Origin: Scylla paramamosain
Taxonomy: Eukaryota > Arthropoda > Malacostraca > Decapoda > Portunidae
Direction of reading: 5' to 3'
NCBI RefSeq assembly: GCF_035594125.1
Contig: NW_026973708.1
Coordinates: 537,501 to 601,500, forward strand
Length of the DNA: 64,000 bases
Below, piece after piece: positions 24,710 to 35,748 of this stretch. Made by a program: the position numbers and the translations under genes. The notes below the pieces were generated by a model that was not told the origin of the DNA, searched no databases, and saw only the letters and a program-made list of their open reading frames with translations. Each line of letters starts with the position of its first letter. Positions within the stretch are counted from its first letter, which is position 1.

Positions 24710-25170
24710 GGCCTCGTCCTCTAAATATTTAAAACGATCTCCCAAAACCTGCTTCTTTTTACGTGCAGTAGACGAATGGTATAAAAAGATTGCGTAAGGG
24801 AAGCCATAAGGAAAATGTTTTGGCAGAATGCTATAGTGTTTTTGCTTGGTGTAATGGAGACTTATTTTCTTTCTCCCTCTTCCTCTAAATATTTAACACG
24901 ATCTCCCAGAACCTGCTATTTATTTATTTATTTATTTCTTAAGTACAGCAGACGAATGTTGTAGAAAAAATCACATAAGAGAAGCCATAATGGAAGAATT
25001 GTGTAGTTTTGTTGCTTGGTGTAGTGGAGAGACAATTATTGGTAGTTTTTCTCCCTGTGGCTTCTGTTCGAGCAAAGAAGATCTGGTATAGAAGAGTTGC
25101 ATTAAGAGAAGCGAATAAAGAAAACGTATTGGTAAAATGTTATAGTTTTGTTGCTTGGTGTAATGTTGTT
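24710..25170 (+). repeat. Three diverged tandem copies of a unit of about 170 bp
   Basis: CTCTAAATATTTAAAACGAT at about 24719 recurs with one change at 24891, 172 bp on. Later landmarks recur as well: TTGCTTGGTGTAATGG at about 24842, TTGCTTGGTGTAGTGG at 25012 and TTGCTTGGTGTAATG at 25150. GAAGCCATAA and GCAGTAGACGAATG also repeat. The third unit is shortened to about 140 bp. The units hold no ORF. Confidence 0.8.
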
Positions 25171-25224
25171 TTTTTTTCTTTGTCCTTTAGCATTTATGTG
25201 GAAGCGTGCACTAGAGAGATCAGC

Positions 25225-25340
25225 TGTTGTAAAGTGTGTTGTAGTAAGAGCGTGTTGTAGTAAGAGTGTGTTGTGGTAAGAGTGATTTGCAGTAAGAGTG
25301 TGTTGTAGTAAGAGTGTGTTGTAGTAAAAGTGCGTAGTTG
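25225..25340 (+). repeat. 16-bp minisatellite (TGTGTTGTAGTAAGAG)
   Basis: About six to seven head-to-tail copies with point changes. It begins immediately downstream of the 170-bp tandem array. Confidence 0.85.
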
Positions 25341-25379
25341 TAATGATAAGGGAAGCGTATATGAGGGAAGATTATATAG

Positions 25380-25880
25380 ACAAAACTAGACGAAAAAAGA
25401 TTAGATAGATTAAACAAAAATAGGGAAATTAAACAAAACAAAAATTAGACAGAGTGAACAAAAGATTTGACAAGTAAAATAAAAGAACAAACATAAAACA
25501 ACAAATAAAACAGATAAAACAAAAGATTAGACAGATTAGACAAAAGATTAGAGAAATCAGACAAAAGAGAATTAGACAGATCAGACATAAGAAGAACAGA
25601 CAGATGAGAAAGAAAATAATTAGATAAATTAGACAAAAGAAGATTAGACAAAAAAAAAGATTAGGCAGATTACACAAAAAATAGACAAATTAAACAGAAG
25701 ACGATTAGACAGATTAGACAAAAGGAGATTAAACAGACTAAACAAAAAAAAAAAGATTAAAGAGATTAAACAAAAGAGGATTAGACAATTAGACAAAATA
25801 ATAGACAGATTAGAGAAAAGATTAGACGGAGTGGACAAAAGATTAGACAAATTAGACAAAAGTAAGATTAGACAAAAGTT
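25380..25880 (+). repeat. Degenerate minisatellite of AAAAGATTAGACAGATTAGAC units
   Basis: About 500 bp of diverged units of 10-22 bp built from GATTAGACA and AAACAAAA. The minus-strand frames rich in L, I, F and C are translations of the repeat. Confidence 0.85.
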
Positions 25881-26209
25881 CACATACGGATGACGGCTGA
25901 AAAATATGTAAAGTACCTCCATACAGACACTGCCACGTGAAGACCTAAGAACTTGAAGCAACTTCCCTATTTTTTTACGTTCTCATGTTCACCTAATCTC
26001 ACTCTCACATATCATCCCTCGACCTGATCTAATTTTAATCCAATCCAATCCTATTCAGCCCTATCCTATCGCAATCCAGACCCCCAGTGAGGTCTTCCCA
26101 GTCCTTAACCACCCCCCCCCTCACTTGCACAGCCAGCCCTTGGGAAATCAGGGCTAAGGGACGACTGTAGGAGAGTCTTCTTATGGTACAGTAGGAGGTA
26201 GAAATCCTA
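25881..26209. other. Unique sequence, no supported gene
   Basis: Contains TCCTATCC-like short repeats at about 26030-26070. No exon is supported. Confidence 0.3.
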
Positions 26210-26251
26210 CTCTCTCTCTATCTCTTTCTCTCTCTCTCTCTACTCTTTCCC

Positions 26252-26333
<82 letters not shown>

Positions 26334-26580
26334 CTTACCTCTCATTTCCTCCCTTCACATATCTTTACAGCCTCTCCCCCTCCTTTCCCCCTCCTTTCTC
26401 TTTTCTACACCTCTTTCCCTCTCTTTCACACATCTTCATATTCTGTCTTCCCTTCCTTCCCTCCTTTCCTTATCTCCCTCCCTCCCTCCGCCCATCCTTC
26501 ATATGTTTATCCTCCTTTCCTTCCCTCCTTCACACATTGTTATCTTCCTCCCTCCTGCGTCCTCTCCTCCTCTCCTTCTA
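26210..26580. repeat. Pyrimidine-only region with (CT)n
   Basis: (CT)n at 26262-26332 is embedded in TCCC/TTCC-rich sequence that continues to about 26575. Mirror-repeat character suggests triplex potential. Confidence 0.9.
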
Positions 26581-26799
26581 ACTTGACGCGTAAGGAAAAA
26601 GAAGGAATTGTATTATTATTATGCTGGGACGAACATTTTTAAAACTTCTTTCTTTTTCTTCAGTTCTTCCTGTTTTTTTTTTCTTTTTTGGTTCATGTTT
26701 TCATTTCATTCGTAATATTATCGTTATTGCTATTTTTGTTATTCATTATTGTTATTATTATTACATGTTGTCGTGATTATCAAAACGGCTTCACCATCA

Positions 26800-26915
26800 C
26801 AAACGACAACAACAACAGCAACAACAACAATAACATCAACAACAATAACTGGTACCCCTCCTATATAAAAACAAAAGCAACAACAATTACTACTACTCTT
26901 ACTACTACTACTACT

Positions 26916-26959
<44 letters not shown>

Positions 26960-26965
26960 GCACTC

Positions 26966-27022
<57 letters not shown>

Positions 27023-27028
27023 GCACTC

Positions 27029-27070
<42 letters not shown>

Positions 27071-27115
27071 TCACTACTACTACTACTTTTACTACTACTA
27101 CTATCGCCACCTACC

Positions 27116-27172
<57 letters not shown>

Positions 27173-27228
27173 GCTGCTACTACAAATAGCATAAGAAAAA
27201 ATAGCAGCAGAAAATAAAAATTCGCATC

Positions 27229-27294
<66 letters not shown>
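26800..27294. repeat. (AAC)n, (TAC)n array and (GA)n
   Basis: Short AAC repeats lie at 26803-26845. (TAC)n from about 26889 to 27180 contains a duplicated module bounded by TAGCACTCC at 26959 and 27021. (GA)n follows at 27232-27294. Confidence 0.95.
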
Positions 27295-27297
<3 letters not shown>

Positions 27298-27840
27298 GTT
27301 GTTTTCCATCTTATTATGATTTCTTGCACGCCATCACGCTTCCTTGCACCTACTTTTCTCCCTCCTTCTCCTCCTCCTCCTCCTCCTCCTCCTCTTCCTC
27401 TCTTCCCTCTCCTCCTCCTCCTCCTCTTCCTCCTCTTCGACACAACACGGCTGCTTCATCATTCAGGGAGCGGCGCCCCCACCTTAGGAAACCCTAGATA
27501 TGACCACGAGAGTACTGATACGGGTGGGAGGAGAGGGGAAAGATGGGGGGTGTGAGAGAGAGAGGGAAGTGCTTAAGGGAGCGAGGAGGGAGAAGGGGAG
27601 AGGTAGGAGTAAAAAATATGTTGGTTATTCTCTTCCACTGCTGAAGGAAGGAGGAGGAAGGGAAGATGGAGGACGAAGAAGGAGAGGAAGAGAGAGATGG
27701 AGGAGCAAGGAGAGAAAGGATGATGTGGGAGGAAGGAGGGAAGAGAACCGTAAGTAGGTGGAGGAAAAGATTGGTAGATTTTTCTTTATCTTTTTCTCGT
27801 TCTCTTTCGTTTGTCTGCTTCCCTGTTGATTAACTTAGTG
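27295..27840. other. (CTC)n patch, GC-rich spacer, purine-rich patch
   Basis: (CTC)n at 27367-27440, a short GC-rich segment at 27440-27540, then a purine-rich stretch to 27770. No convincing exon. Confidence 0.4.
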
Positions 27841-27885
<45 letters not shown>

Positions 27886-27928
27886 CTCTCTCCTCCTCTC
27901 TCACTCTCTCTCTCTCCTCTCTCTCCTC

Positions 27929-27962
<34 letters not shown>

Positions 27963-28505
27963 CTCTCCTCTCTCTCTCTCTCCCTTATATATACCATTCA
28001 CTCACTTTTCGTTTTCTGATCTTTTGTCTCACATTCTACAATTCTCATTCACTTTCTTTCTATCTCCTTCACTGCTTTTGCTCTACATTTTGTCTCTCCT
28101 TCAGTCCTCCTTTCCTTTATTTTTTTTCTCTCTTTCAATCCCTCTTTATCATATTTCTTTAATTTTCATATTTTTCATTCTTTCTTTTTTTCTTTTGCAC
28201 ATGTCTGGTATCTCTTTGTAGATTACCTCCTTTTCTTTCCTCCCTCCTTCTCTTCCCTCCGTCTCACCATCTTCCCTCCCTCCTGTCCCTGAATCTTCCT
28301 GTACGTTCTCCCTTCTCTCCCTCCCTTCCCTTTCTTTCTTCCCTCTCTCCTTCTCTTCTCTCCCTGCTTCCTGTCCTTCCTTCCCCTTCTTTCCGTCCCT
28401 CCTTCATCAGTCTCTTTCTTGCTTCTTTCCTTTACGTCCCTCCCTCCCCCTTTTCTTCCCTTCCTTCTCTCTATCCTATCCTTACATCTTTCCTTTTCGT
28501 CCTCC
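27841..28505. repeat. (CT)n with TCC interruptions and long pyrimidine-rich tract
   Basis: (CT)n with TCC interruptions covers 27841-27982. TTCC/TCCC-rich sequence then continues to about 28505. All long frames here are composition artefacts. Confidence 0.9.
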
Positions 28506-29240
28506 CTCCCGCCGTTCCCTCCTTGGATTTGCGACTCCCAGACCACAACAGGCGCTGCAAATGTTTCACTACGAGCCGAGAAAACCTAATGATACCAACT
28601 TCTGAAGGAGTTTTCGGTCCGTTCTGTTCGCTGGAAACTTCGTGGAATCTGTTCTTGCTTACAAAACACTTCACTCTTCCACTGTTCGTCCTTTCTTCTT
28701 CCCCGAACTTCCAACTACAAAGTCGTAACTCGTAACTCTTTCTCACGACCACTTTGTTACTAATCACTCGCTAATTCATCGTAAACTTGTGTGTTTCTTC
28801 CTATTTTGTACTTTGTGGTTTTCTTTATTTAATCTTTTTCTCTCTTTCGTTCTTTTTTTCTTTTTTTTTTTTTGCTTTTTCCCGTTCTTTGTCCATAGTT
28901 TTCTGGCTCTCTTTCCTTCTTTTCTTTGTTGTCAGTTTTTTTTGTTTTTCACACTCACCCCCTCACCTTAAAAAGCGGCAGCCTGAGGGGTCACACACAC
29001 ACACACACACACACACACGGCCACAAAGCGACAGGACGCCAATAACTGTGAGCCCTTCCCCTCTTTTTCCCCTCCTCGTACACACTGTTCCCCTCACTTG
29101 CCTCTTATTCCTCTCTTCATCACCTATTTTCCTATCTCCCTTTTCTGTTTTCCCCTTTGTGTTAAATGTTTTGTCTTGTGTCCCTCTTCTTTTTTTACAT
29201 CCTTTTGAGTTTTTTTTTCCAGAAGATACGAGTATATATA
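28506..29240. other. Unique then T-rich sequence, no supported gene
   Basis: 28510-28790 is mixed unique sequence. 28791-28960 is T-rich. A (CA)n tract lies at 28992-29018. Neither strand shows a convincing exon. Confidence 0.4.
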
Positions 29241-30160
29241 AGAAGTAACCCTGAGAAGAGGAGGAGGAGGAGGAGGAGGAGGAGAAGGAAAAAGAGAGGA
29301 AGGAATCCAAATCAACATGAACACTTTAAAACTCTCACTCGACTTGGTGATAATAAAACAATAAAAACTCAAGTCTCAATTTTCTGCGAATGAGGAGGAG
29401 GAGAAGGAGGAGGTGGAAGAGGAGGAGGAGGAAGAGGAGAAGGAGGAGGAGGAGAAGGAGGGAGGAGGAGGAGGAGGAGGAGGAGGAGGAGGAGAGCGAG
29501 AACAGTGATAGCTAGGATAAAACAGTGAATACTAAAACAAGAAGATAGACGATGAGAAAGACAATGAAGAAAAGGAAGAAGAGGAGGAGGGATAAGAAGA
29601 AAAGATTGAAACATCCTCAAACATTTTATCATACTTGCAGATTATTTACATTGTGACTATTTAAAGTACATGAAGAAAATAAGGTGCCAATAGTCCATAT
29701 AAAGCATTTTTGTTTTGTTTTATTTGGCCAAAACAACAACAACAAAAAAAAAAAAGAGAGAAAATAAGAGGAGAAAGAGGAGGGGAGGAAAATGAAAACG
29801 ACGAAGATGGCAAGGATGAGGAGTGAACAGAACAAGGAGGAGAAGAGAGACGATGAGAGAAACAAGGAAGATGAGGAGGAGGAGGAATAAGAAGAAGAAA
29901 AAAAAAAGGAGGCTGAAAACGATAATAGCAACGAACAGTACAATGACAGAAAAGACAAGAAGAGACGATGAAACAGACAAAGAAGAGGAAGAGGAGGAAG
30001 AAGAAGAAGAGAACGAGGATGAAAACGATGATAAAGATGAACAATAAACAGAACAATGAAAGAAAAGACAAGGAGACGATGAAAGAGACAAGGAAGAAGA
30101 AAAGGAGGAGGAGGAGGAGGAGGAGGAGGAGGAGGAAGACAGGAAGAAAGAGGAATCGCT
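29241..30160. repeat. Long purine-rich (GGA)/(GAA) region
   Basis: Clusters of (GGA)n lie at 29259-29284, 29391-29495 and 30100-30140. Between them is A/G-rich sequence with GACAAGGAAGA-type modules. Frames encode K/E/R-rich or S/L/F-rich runs and are not genes. Confidence 0.85.
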
Positions 30161-30380
30161 GCTCTCTCACAGGTCGTTTGGCCAATTGATTGAGGCTGGA
30201 AATCGTGATATGATCTTTCTCCCTATCCTCTGTCTTCCTTCTCTCCCTCTCCTTCCTCTCCTTCCTTCCTTTCTCCCTCCATTTCTTCTTCTCCATGGAA
30301 CAGAGACCACCACCATCACCATCTTTACCTCATTCCCATCTTCCTCTATCTCCCTTTTCTCGTTACCTGCCCTCTTTTCT

Positions 30381-30385
<5 letters not shown>

Positions 30386-30464
<79 letters not shown>
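30386..30464. repeat. (CT)n microsatellite
   Basis: About 39 CT units flanked on both sides by pyrimidine-rich sequence. Confidence 0.95.
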
Positions 30465-30470
<6 letters not shown>

Positions 30471-30627
30471 TCCCTTTCTCGCCTTACCGCGTTGATACGT
30501 CTCTTTGAGCGTATATGTCCCTTCTCGACGTTCCTTTTTGCTTGGGTCAAAATAGGAGGAGAAGGAGAAGGAGGAGGAGGATGCATTTAGTCCTGTTTCT
30601 GAGGGTATGTCTGCGGAGTCTTCTCCA

Positions 30628-30644
30628 GTAGTAGCAGTAGTAGC

Positions 30645-30710
<66 letters not shown>

Positions 30711-30836
30711 GGCAGTGGGTGGCAGTGAGTGATAGTAGTGGTGGTGGCGGTGATGGTGGTGGTGGTGGTGGTGGTGGTGGCGGTGGTGGTAGTGGTTAGC
30801 GGTGGTGGCGGTGGGGGGTGTTGGTGGCGATGGTGG
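30628..30836. repeat. (GTA)n and (GGT)n array
   Basis: (GTA)n at 30629-30700 passes into (GGT)n with GGC variants up to about 30836. Confidence 0.95.
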
Positions 30837-31165
30837 TTTAAGGTTTTTATAAGGTTTTATAAGGTTTTAGTACAAATATGAAAATTCATAAGGCATATTC
30901 TGCCGAGCCGAAGCTCCCTGGCAGAAAGACAATGAAGTTCGGGTGATTCACTCAGCACTGACTGGCAACACACAAATAATATAGGTGATTATAATTATAG
31001 AAGTAATAATCAGTAAATTTGACAATATTTTTATAATAAAAGAGCAAACTAGTAACAAAGAAAATACATAAACATAAATACCTTGAACTTTCTTTTGTTA
31101 TTATATGCTAAAGAACCATTTTTAAATTATAGTTGTAGAAAGTAGTGGCAGGTAGAATCAAATCA
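30837..31165. other. AT-rich unique sequence, no supported gene
   Basis: Starts with three AAGGTTTTATA-like repeats and continues as AT-rich unique DNA. A YY1 or CRE-like element is not seen. Confidence 0.35.
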
Positions 31166-31490
<325 letters not shown>

Positions 31491-31524
31491 ATAAGAAGTA
31501 GGTGGGGTAGGTGAGATATTTAGT

Positions 31525-33575
31525 GTGAGAGAAGAATGTGTAACACTGGAAAGGAAGAATGCAGATGAACTGGATGAAAGAATCAATAGGGATGAAGTGG
31601 AGAGGTGTGTGAGAAGGCAGAAGAATGGCAAGGCAGCAGGTCCAGATGATATACCCTATGAGTTCTACAAGAATGGTGGGGAGGTAGTGATAGACAGAAT
31701 GACTGAGTTATTCAACCGAGTGTGGGATGAAGAGAGAGTGCCAAGAAAGTGGAATGAGAGCCGAGTGTGTCTGTTACATAAGGGAGGATTTAAGAGTAAG
31801 AATGAGCTGAAGAACTACAGGCCAATTGCATTAGTGAATACAGTAGGTAAAGTTTTCAGTGCAGTGTTGAATGAGAGACTGTGTAAATGGATTGAGAGAG
31901 CTGGAGTGCTGGGTGAAGAACAGAATGGTTTTCGTAGGGACAGGAGAGCTGAGGACAATATGTTTGTGGTGAATGAAATGATTGAGAAGAAAAAGAAGGA
32001 TGGGGGTAAATTGTACCTAGGTTTTTTGGATATAGAGAAAGCTTATGATAGAGTGAACAGAGAAATGTTAGGTAGAGTCTTAGAAAAGATTGGATTGAGT
32101 GCAAAGATAGTTAACGTAGTGCAAAGTATGTATGTGGACACAAGAGCTAGATACAGGCTAGGAGACATAGAAACAGACTGGGTGAAGAGTGAGAGAGGAG
32201 TTAGGCAGGGCTGTATATTGTCACCAACCCTTTTTAGCCTGTATACAGAGGAGCTAGCAGCCAGGATGAGAAGAATGAATGTAGGGGTAAGTGTGGGGAA
32301 TGATAAAGTATGTGTGCTCCTTTATGCAGATGATGTAGTTGTTATGAGTGAATCGGCAGATGAGCTTCAAAGTTTGTTGGATGTAGTGGATGGCTATGGT
32401 AAAGACTTTGGAGTAAGGTTTAGCAGTGAGAAAAGCAAAGTAATGATTGTGAATAGATCAGAGGATGAAAGTAATGTGGTATGGAGACTTGGAGAGAATG
32501 AGTTGAGACAGGTGCAAGAATACAAGTACTTAGGGATGTGGATGAGTCCTAGTGGGTGTGCAAAGGCAAAGCATGAAAAAATAAGTATGGTAAACCAGTG
32601 GGTAGGTCGATTGGGAAGCGCGGCAAGGATGAGAGCAAGTAAGTATGATGTGTTGAGAGAAGTGTGGAAGAGTGTGGCTGTGCCATGTATAATGTATGGT
32701 ATGGATGTGATTGCATGGAAGGAAAGTGAAATTGATAAGTTAGAAGTGGGCCAGAACAAAGTAGCAAGGATGGCACTGAGTGCACCGAGGTGCACAGCAG
32801 TTGAAGCCTTGAGAGGTGACACGGGATGGAGCACCTTCAGAGAAAGACTCACAAAAGCCACACTTAGGTACAAGATTAGGCTTGAGAGAATGGATGATGC
32901 AAGAATAGCAAGGAAGGTGTACCTGTGGAATGAAAGTGGAAGCAAATGGAGGAAGAGATGCATGAGAATGACAGACAGGAATGAATTGCAAGTTGTGTGG
33001 GCGATAAGAATGGCTGCTAGGAATCAAAATGAGCGTGAATGGGTGGTAACAAGAGGAGGAAGAGTGGGAGCCGAATGGGATGTGAGAAAATGGAAGAATG
33101 AGATAGACAAAGAAGTGAAATGTGTGGGACTGAATGAATGGAAGACTGAGATGGAAAGAAAGAAGACCCTGGAATGGTACAAGGAGAAAGAGGCCCCGAG
33201 GTATGAAAGGTGGTATGATGGAAGCCTGGCGGTGATCTTCTCTTCCGAGCGAGGGCACAGTGTATGGATGTGAATGCAAGGAGTTACAGGTGGTCTGAGT
33301 CCCGCAGCAAAGTGTGCCAGATGCGTGACATGGGAGAGGATGAGACGGTGGAACATGTGGTGCTGGAGTGTGTGCAGTATGCCAGAGACAGGAATGAGAT
33401 GATGCAAGTGATACTGACTGAGTTAGGGCATGATAGGAATGAAAGAGTGGAGAAGACAGGAAAGGAATGGATGGTGTTGTTGCTGGGACTGTGTAGAGAG
33501 GCGAATGAAAGGATGATTGAGGCGGTGAAAGAGTTTCTGGAGAGAATGTGGCGTGCCAGGTGTATGAACAATTAG
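31525..33575 (+). pseudogene. Reverse transcriptase and C-terminal domain, LINE family D
   Basis: The frame 31525-33273 holds RRQKNGKAAGPDDIPYEFYK (motif 0/1), VCLLHKGG and NYRPIALVNTVGKVFSAVLN. It then has QNGFRRDRRAEDN, LGFLDIEKAYDRVNREM (motif A), GVRQGCILSPTLFSLYTEEL (motif B) and LLYADDVVVM (motif C, YADD at 32323-32334). The long C-terminal part contains VPCIMYGMDVIAW and a W/R/K-rich stretch. Near 33228 a single-base loss shifts the frame. It continues to 33575 with SRSKVCQMRDMGEDETVEHV then VLECVQY, a Cys/His cluster in which the second Cys of the expected C-x2-C pair appears to be Arg. Not functional as it stands, but only lightly damaged. Confidence 0.85.
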
Positions 33576-33600
33576 GATAGAGGATGCTGTTCGTTTCTCT

Positions 33601-33617
33601 TTTTTTTTTTTTTTTTT
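33601..33617 (+). repeat. T-tract in LINE family D 3' UTR
   Basis: A 17-base T run shortly after the LINE stop codon at 33573-33575. Confidence 0.8.
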
Positions 33618-33700
33618 CCCTTTCTACAGGAGTTGCCGATCCAAAGGCCTGGCTCAGGAGTGATCCTGTGCCACCTGTACCATCAAGATCAAGATCAAGA

Positions 33701-34076
33701 TGGTGAGTCTGCGTACAAAATTGCATCGGAGGGGTTGGTAGAGGCAGCCACAATTATCCATCATCATCGGCGACACCATGGCTCTTGAGAAGGTAACATG
33801 GCTACCATTCTACACTCACATCATCTGGCTATCAACACACACGAGAATGGCGGCGGTGCGGAGGTTTAAATAGGGAAAATAGGCGTATATGTGAGGGCGG
33901 GTGGCGGGGATCCTATGGTGGAAAATCGAGGGATGATCGAGGGTGATGCCCCACCATTATTAATTACTCCTTTATTTAGCGATTTACAACACACACACCT
34001 GCCCGCCAGTAAGAAGCAGGTGTGGGCGGCCATCTTGAGCGCTAAGGGACGAGGGGACAAGGGGAAATAAGGAAAT
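33701..34076. promoter_or_regulatory. Unique region with YY1-like sites around a possible first exon
   Basis: Contains ACCATGGCTCTTGAGAAG followed by a donor-like GTAAC (33776-33797). An AGAATGGCGGCGG lies on the plus strand at 33844-33856, and GCGGCCATCTTG at 34026-34037 is a reverse YY1-type site. The position upstream of the Ran-binding exons makes a promoter and first exon plausible. The evidence is contextual only. Confidence 0.3.
33778..33792 (+). CDS. Possible first coding exon (MALEK) of the RanBP1-like gene
   Basis: ATG in a strong context (ACCATGG) opens five codons and is followed at once by a donor-like GTAACA. Its phase 0 end matches an acceptor at 35193 that would join it to [14 protein letters not shown]. 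The combined four-exon model totals 306 nt including the stop, a multiple of three. The intron would contain the telomere-core palindrome and two (GT)n tracts. A tiny exon cannot be proven from sequence alone. Confidence 0.3.
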
Positions 34077-34139
34077 ATGGCTCAAAATGCCTCCTTATTT
34101 TATTGTATTTTCGATTTTTTTTTTATTTATGGAATTGTT

Positions 34140-34142
<3 letters not shown>

Positions 34143-34180
<38 letters not shown>
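34143..34180. repeat. (GT)n microsatellite
   Basis: About 19 GT units, 61 bp left of the large palindrome. A second (GT)n lies to its right in the same orientation, so the microsatellites are not part of the inverted repeat. Confidence 0.95.
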
Positions 34181-34184
<4 letters not shown>

Positions 34185-34241
34185 GAAGGGAGGGCGGGAG
34201 TGGGGGAGTTCTTGTGTATGTTAAGGATAAAAAACAAACAA

Positions 34242-34762
34242 GGTAATTGTCTAGAGTCCTTACCGGGCCTTATTACTGGTCTATTCACTTCAATTCTTTT
34301 ACACATACCTTCACATGCACCTAAAACATCATTTTAAAGTGGGGGACAAATGCCCCCTTCCCTCTAGTCCAGCAAAATTGGGGACATGTGGGAAGGCGGG
34401 GTTTTTGGGTGGGGGAGACATAAATCAGCGAGCGATTTTCGGCCAGGTTAGGTTAGGTTAGGTTAGGTTAGGTTAACCTAACCTAACCTAACCTAACCTA
34501 GGTTAGGTTAGGTTAGGTTAGGTTAGGTTAGGTTAGGTTAACCTAACCTAACCTAACCTGGCCGAAAATCGCTCGCTGATTTATGTCTCCCCCACCCAAA
34601 AACCCCGCCTTCCCACATGTCCCCAATTTTGCTGGACTAGAGGGAAGGGGGCATTTGTCCCCCACTTTAAAATGATGTTTTAGGTGCATGTGAAGGTATG
34701 TGTAAAAGAATTGAAGTGAATAGACCAGTAATAAGGCCCGGTAAGGACTCTAGACAATTACC
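34242..34762. repeat. 521-bp palindrome: perfect 206-bp inverted repeat around a TTAGG/CCTAA core
   Basis: Arms 34242-34447 and 34557-34762 are reverse complements. I compared them base by base and found no mismatch. The outer ends read GGTAATTGTCTAGAG and its complement. The 109-bp core is built only of telomere-type pentamers: GGTTA x6 (the first overlapping the arm), ACCTA x5, GGTTA x8, ACCTA x3 plus a partial unit. Orientation therefore switches three times, and two of the junctions are head-to-head TTAGG/CCTAA. The arms encode nothing recognisable and show no sequence similarity elsewhere in the window. It could be a fold-back/MITE element, a telomere-fusion-like relic, or an assembly artefact. 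Confidence 0.95.
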
Positions 34763-34853
34763 AAAAACAAAAGTTAACGTAAATATTTCCTTATTTTTTT
34801 CTTCATTTTCTTGTGTTTGTTGTTTGTTTTGTTTGTTTGTTTTGTTGGTTCGT

Positions 34854-34856
<3 letters not shown>

Positions 34857-34902
<46 letters not shown>
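34857..34902. repeat. (GT)n microsatellite
   Basis: About 23 GT units to the right of the palindrome. TTTG tetranucleotides follow at 34961-34988. Confidence 0.95.
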
Positions 34903-34903
<1 letters not shown>

Positions 34904-35094
34904 AGAATATATCGTTTTTATTTTTTTCATTTTTTTCAGTTTTCTTGTCTCAACTGAATATTTGTTTGTTTGTTTGTTTGTTTGTTTGTATATCCATGTA
35001 TGTTTGTCCTCTTCTTCCTCTTCCTCCTCTTTCTTTCATCTAGACCTCCTCTTCTCTCTTCCCATCTCTTCCTCCTCCTAGCCCAACCAAGCCT

Positions 35095-35097
<3 letters not shown>

Positions 35098-35187
<90 letters not shown>
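35098..35187 (+). repeat. (CT)n microsatellite serving as candidate polypyrimidine tract
   Basis: 45 CT units end in CTCAG directly before the RanBP1-like exon at 35190/35194, so the microsatellite occupies exactly the place of the 3' splice-site pyrimidine tract. Confidence 0.9.
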
Positions 35188-35189
<2 letters not shown>

Positions 35190-35193
35190 ACAG

Positions 35194-35354
35194 ACAGACC
35201 TCAATGACAGCGTGGTGAGCGAGGAGGGGGAGTCAACCAGCAGAGTAGGGGAGCATGACCCCTACTTTGAACCAGTGGTGACCTTGCTGGAGGTCTTCGT
35301 GGTTAGTGATGATGACCAGGAGGAGGAAATGATGAGACTGAGTTTCGAGATCAG
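35194..35354 (+). CDS. RanBP1-like exon, start of Ran-binding domain
   Basis: The frame reads [20 protein letters not shown] then [20 protein letters not shown] and [17 protein letters not shown]-x-FEP-(I/V)-V-x-L-x-EV followed by an acidic E-E-E stretch and M-R is the classic beginning of the RanBP1/RanBP2 Ran-binding domain, which binds Ran-GTP in nuclear transport. An acidic, serine-rich leader is also usual in RanBP1. Acceptor candidates lie at 35189 and 35193 after a (CT)n tract. The donor GTCAGG is at 35355, and without splicing a stop follows two codons later. The normally conserved residues after MR (AKL(Y/F)RF) are changed to LSFEIR, so the copy is divergent. Confidence 0.7.
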
Positions 35355-35547
35355 GTCAGGTTAATAATGGTGTTATTTTTTTATTATTATTATTCTTGTG
35401 AGTTTTTTATTGGTTTATTATTTTATTGAGAAATGTTGGTAGTTTTGCTGTTTCTTATTGTTAGGTGAGGTCAGATCAGGTCAAGTACTGATGGTAATTT
35501 TGCTGTTTTATCATTGTTAGGTCAGGTCAGGTTTTCTTATTGCAGGT

Positions 35548-35548
35548 A

Positions 35549-35609
<61 letters not shown>

Positions 35610-35748
35610 GATCACCTGAAGATCCGCCACCCCACAGGGATCACCTGAAGATCCGCCACCCCAGATTGTCTCACCTGAAGATCCGCCACCCCGAGTGCGG
35701 CTGGGGTGGTTGATCTTCAGGTGATCCATAATAATAATAATAATAATA

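Larger units (their letters stand above)
31505..33700 (+). mobile_element. LINE family D, 5'-truncated, with (ATCAAG)n tail
   Basis: A third type of non-LTR element. It carries an RT, a long C-terminal region and a zinc-finger-like segment, then a T-rich 3' UTR (33600-33617) and a tail of three to four ATCAAG units at about 33681-33700. The EN domain is missing and the 5' break coincides with a trinucleotide array. The clade is not certain from motifs alone. The RT and the fingerlike CQM...H..LEC segment distinguish it from families A, RTE and CR1-like in this window. Confidence 0.85.

Noticed and set aside
32740..33753. 337-residue Ser/His/Pro-rich minus-strand frame
   Set aside because: It is antisense to the LINE family D coding region and has no motif of its own.
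34441..34563. True chromosome end (telomere)
   Set aside because: Only 109 bp of pentamers with three orientation switches, followed by 29 kb of further sequence. It is interstitial.
35609..35727. Recombinase attachment site or CRISPR-like repeats
   Set aside because: There are only three direct copies with 4-8 bp between them and one inverted copy, inside microsatellites. No integrase gene is present.
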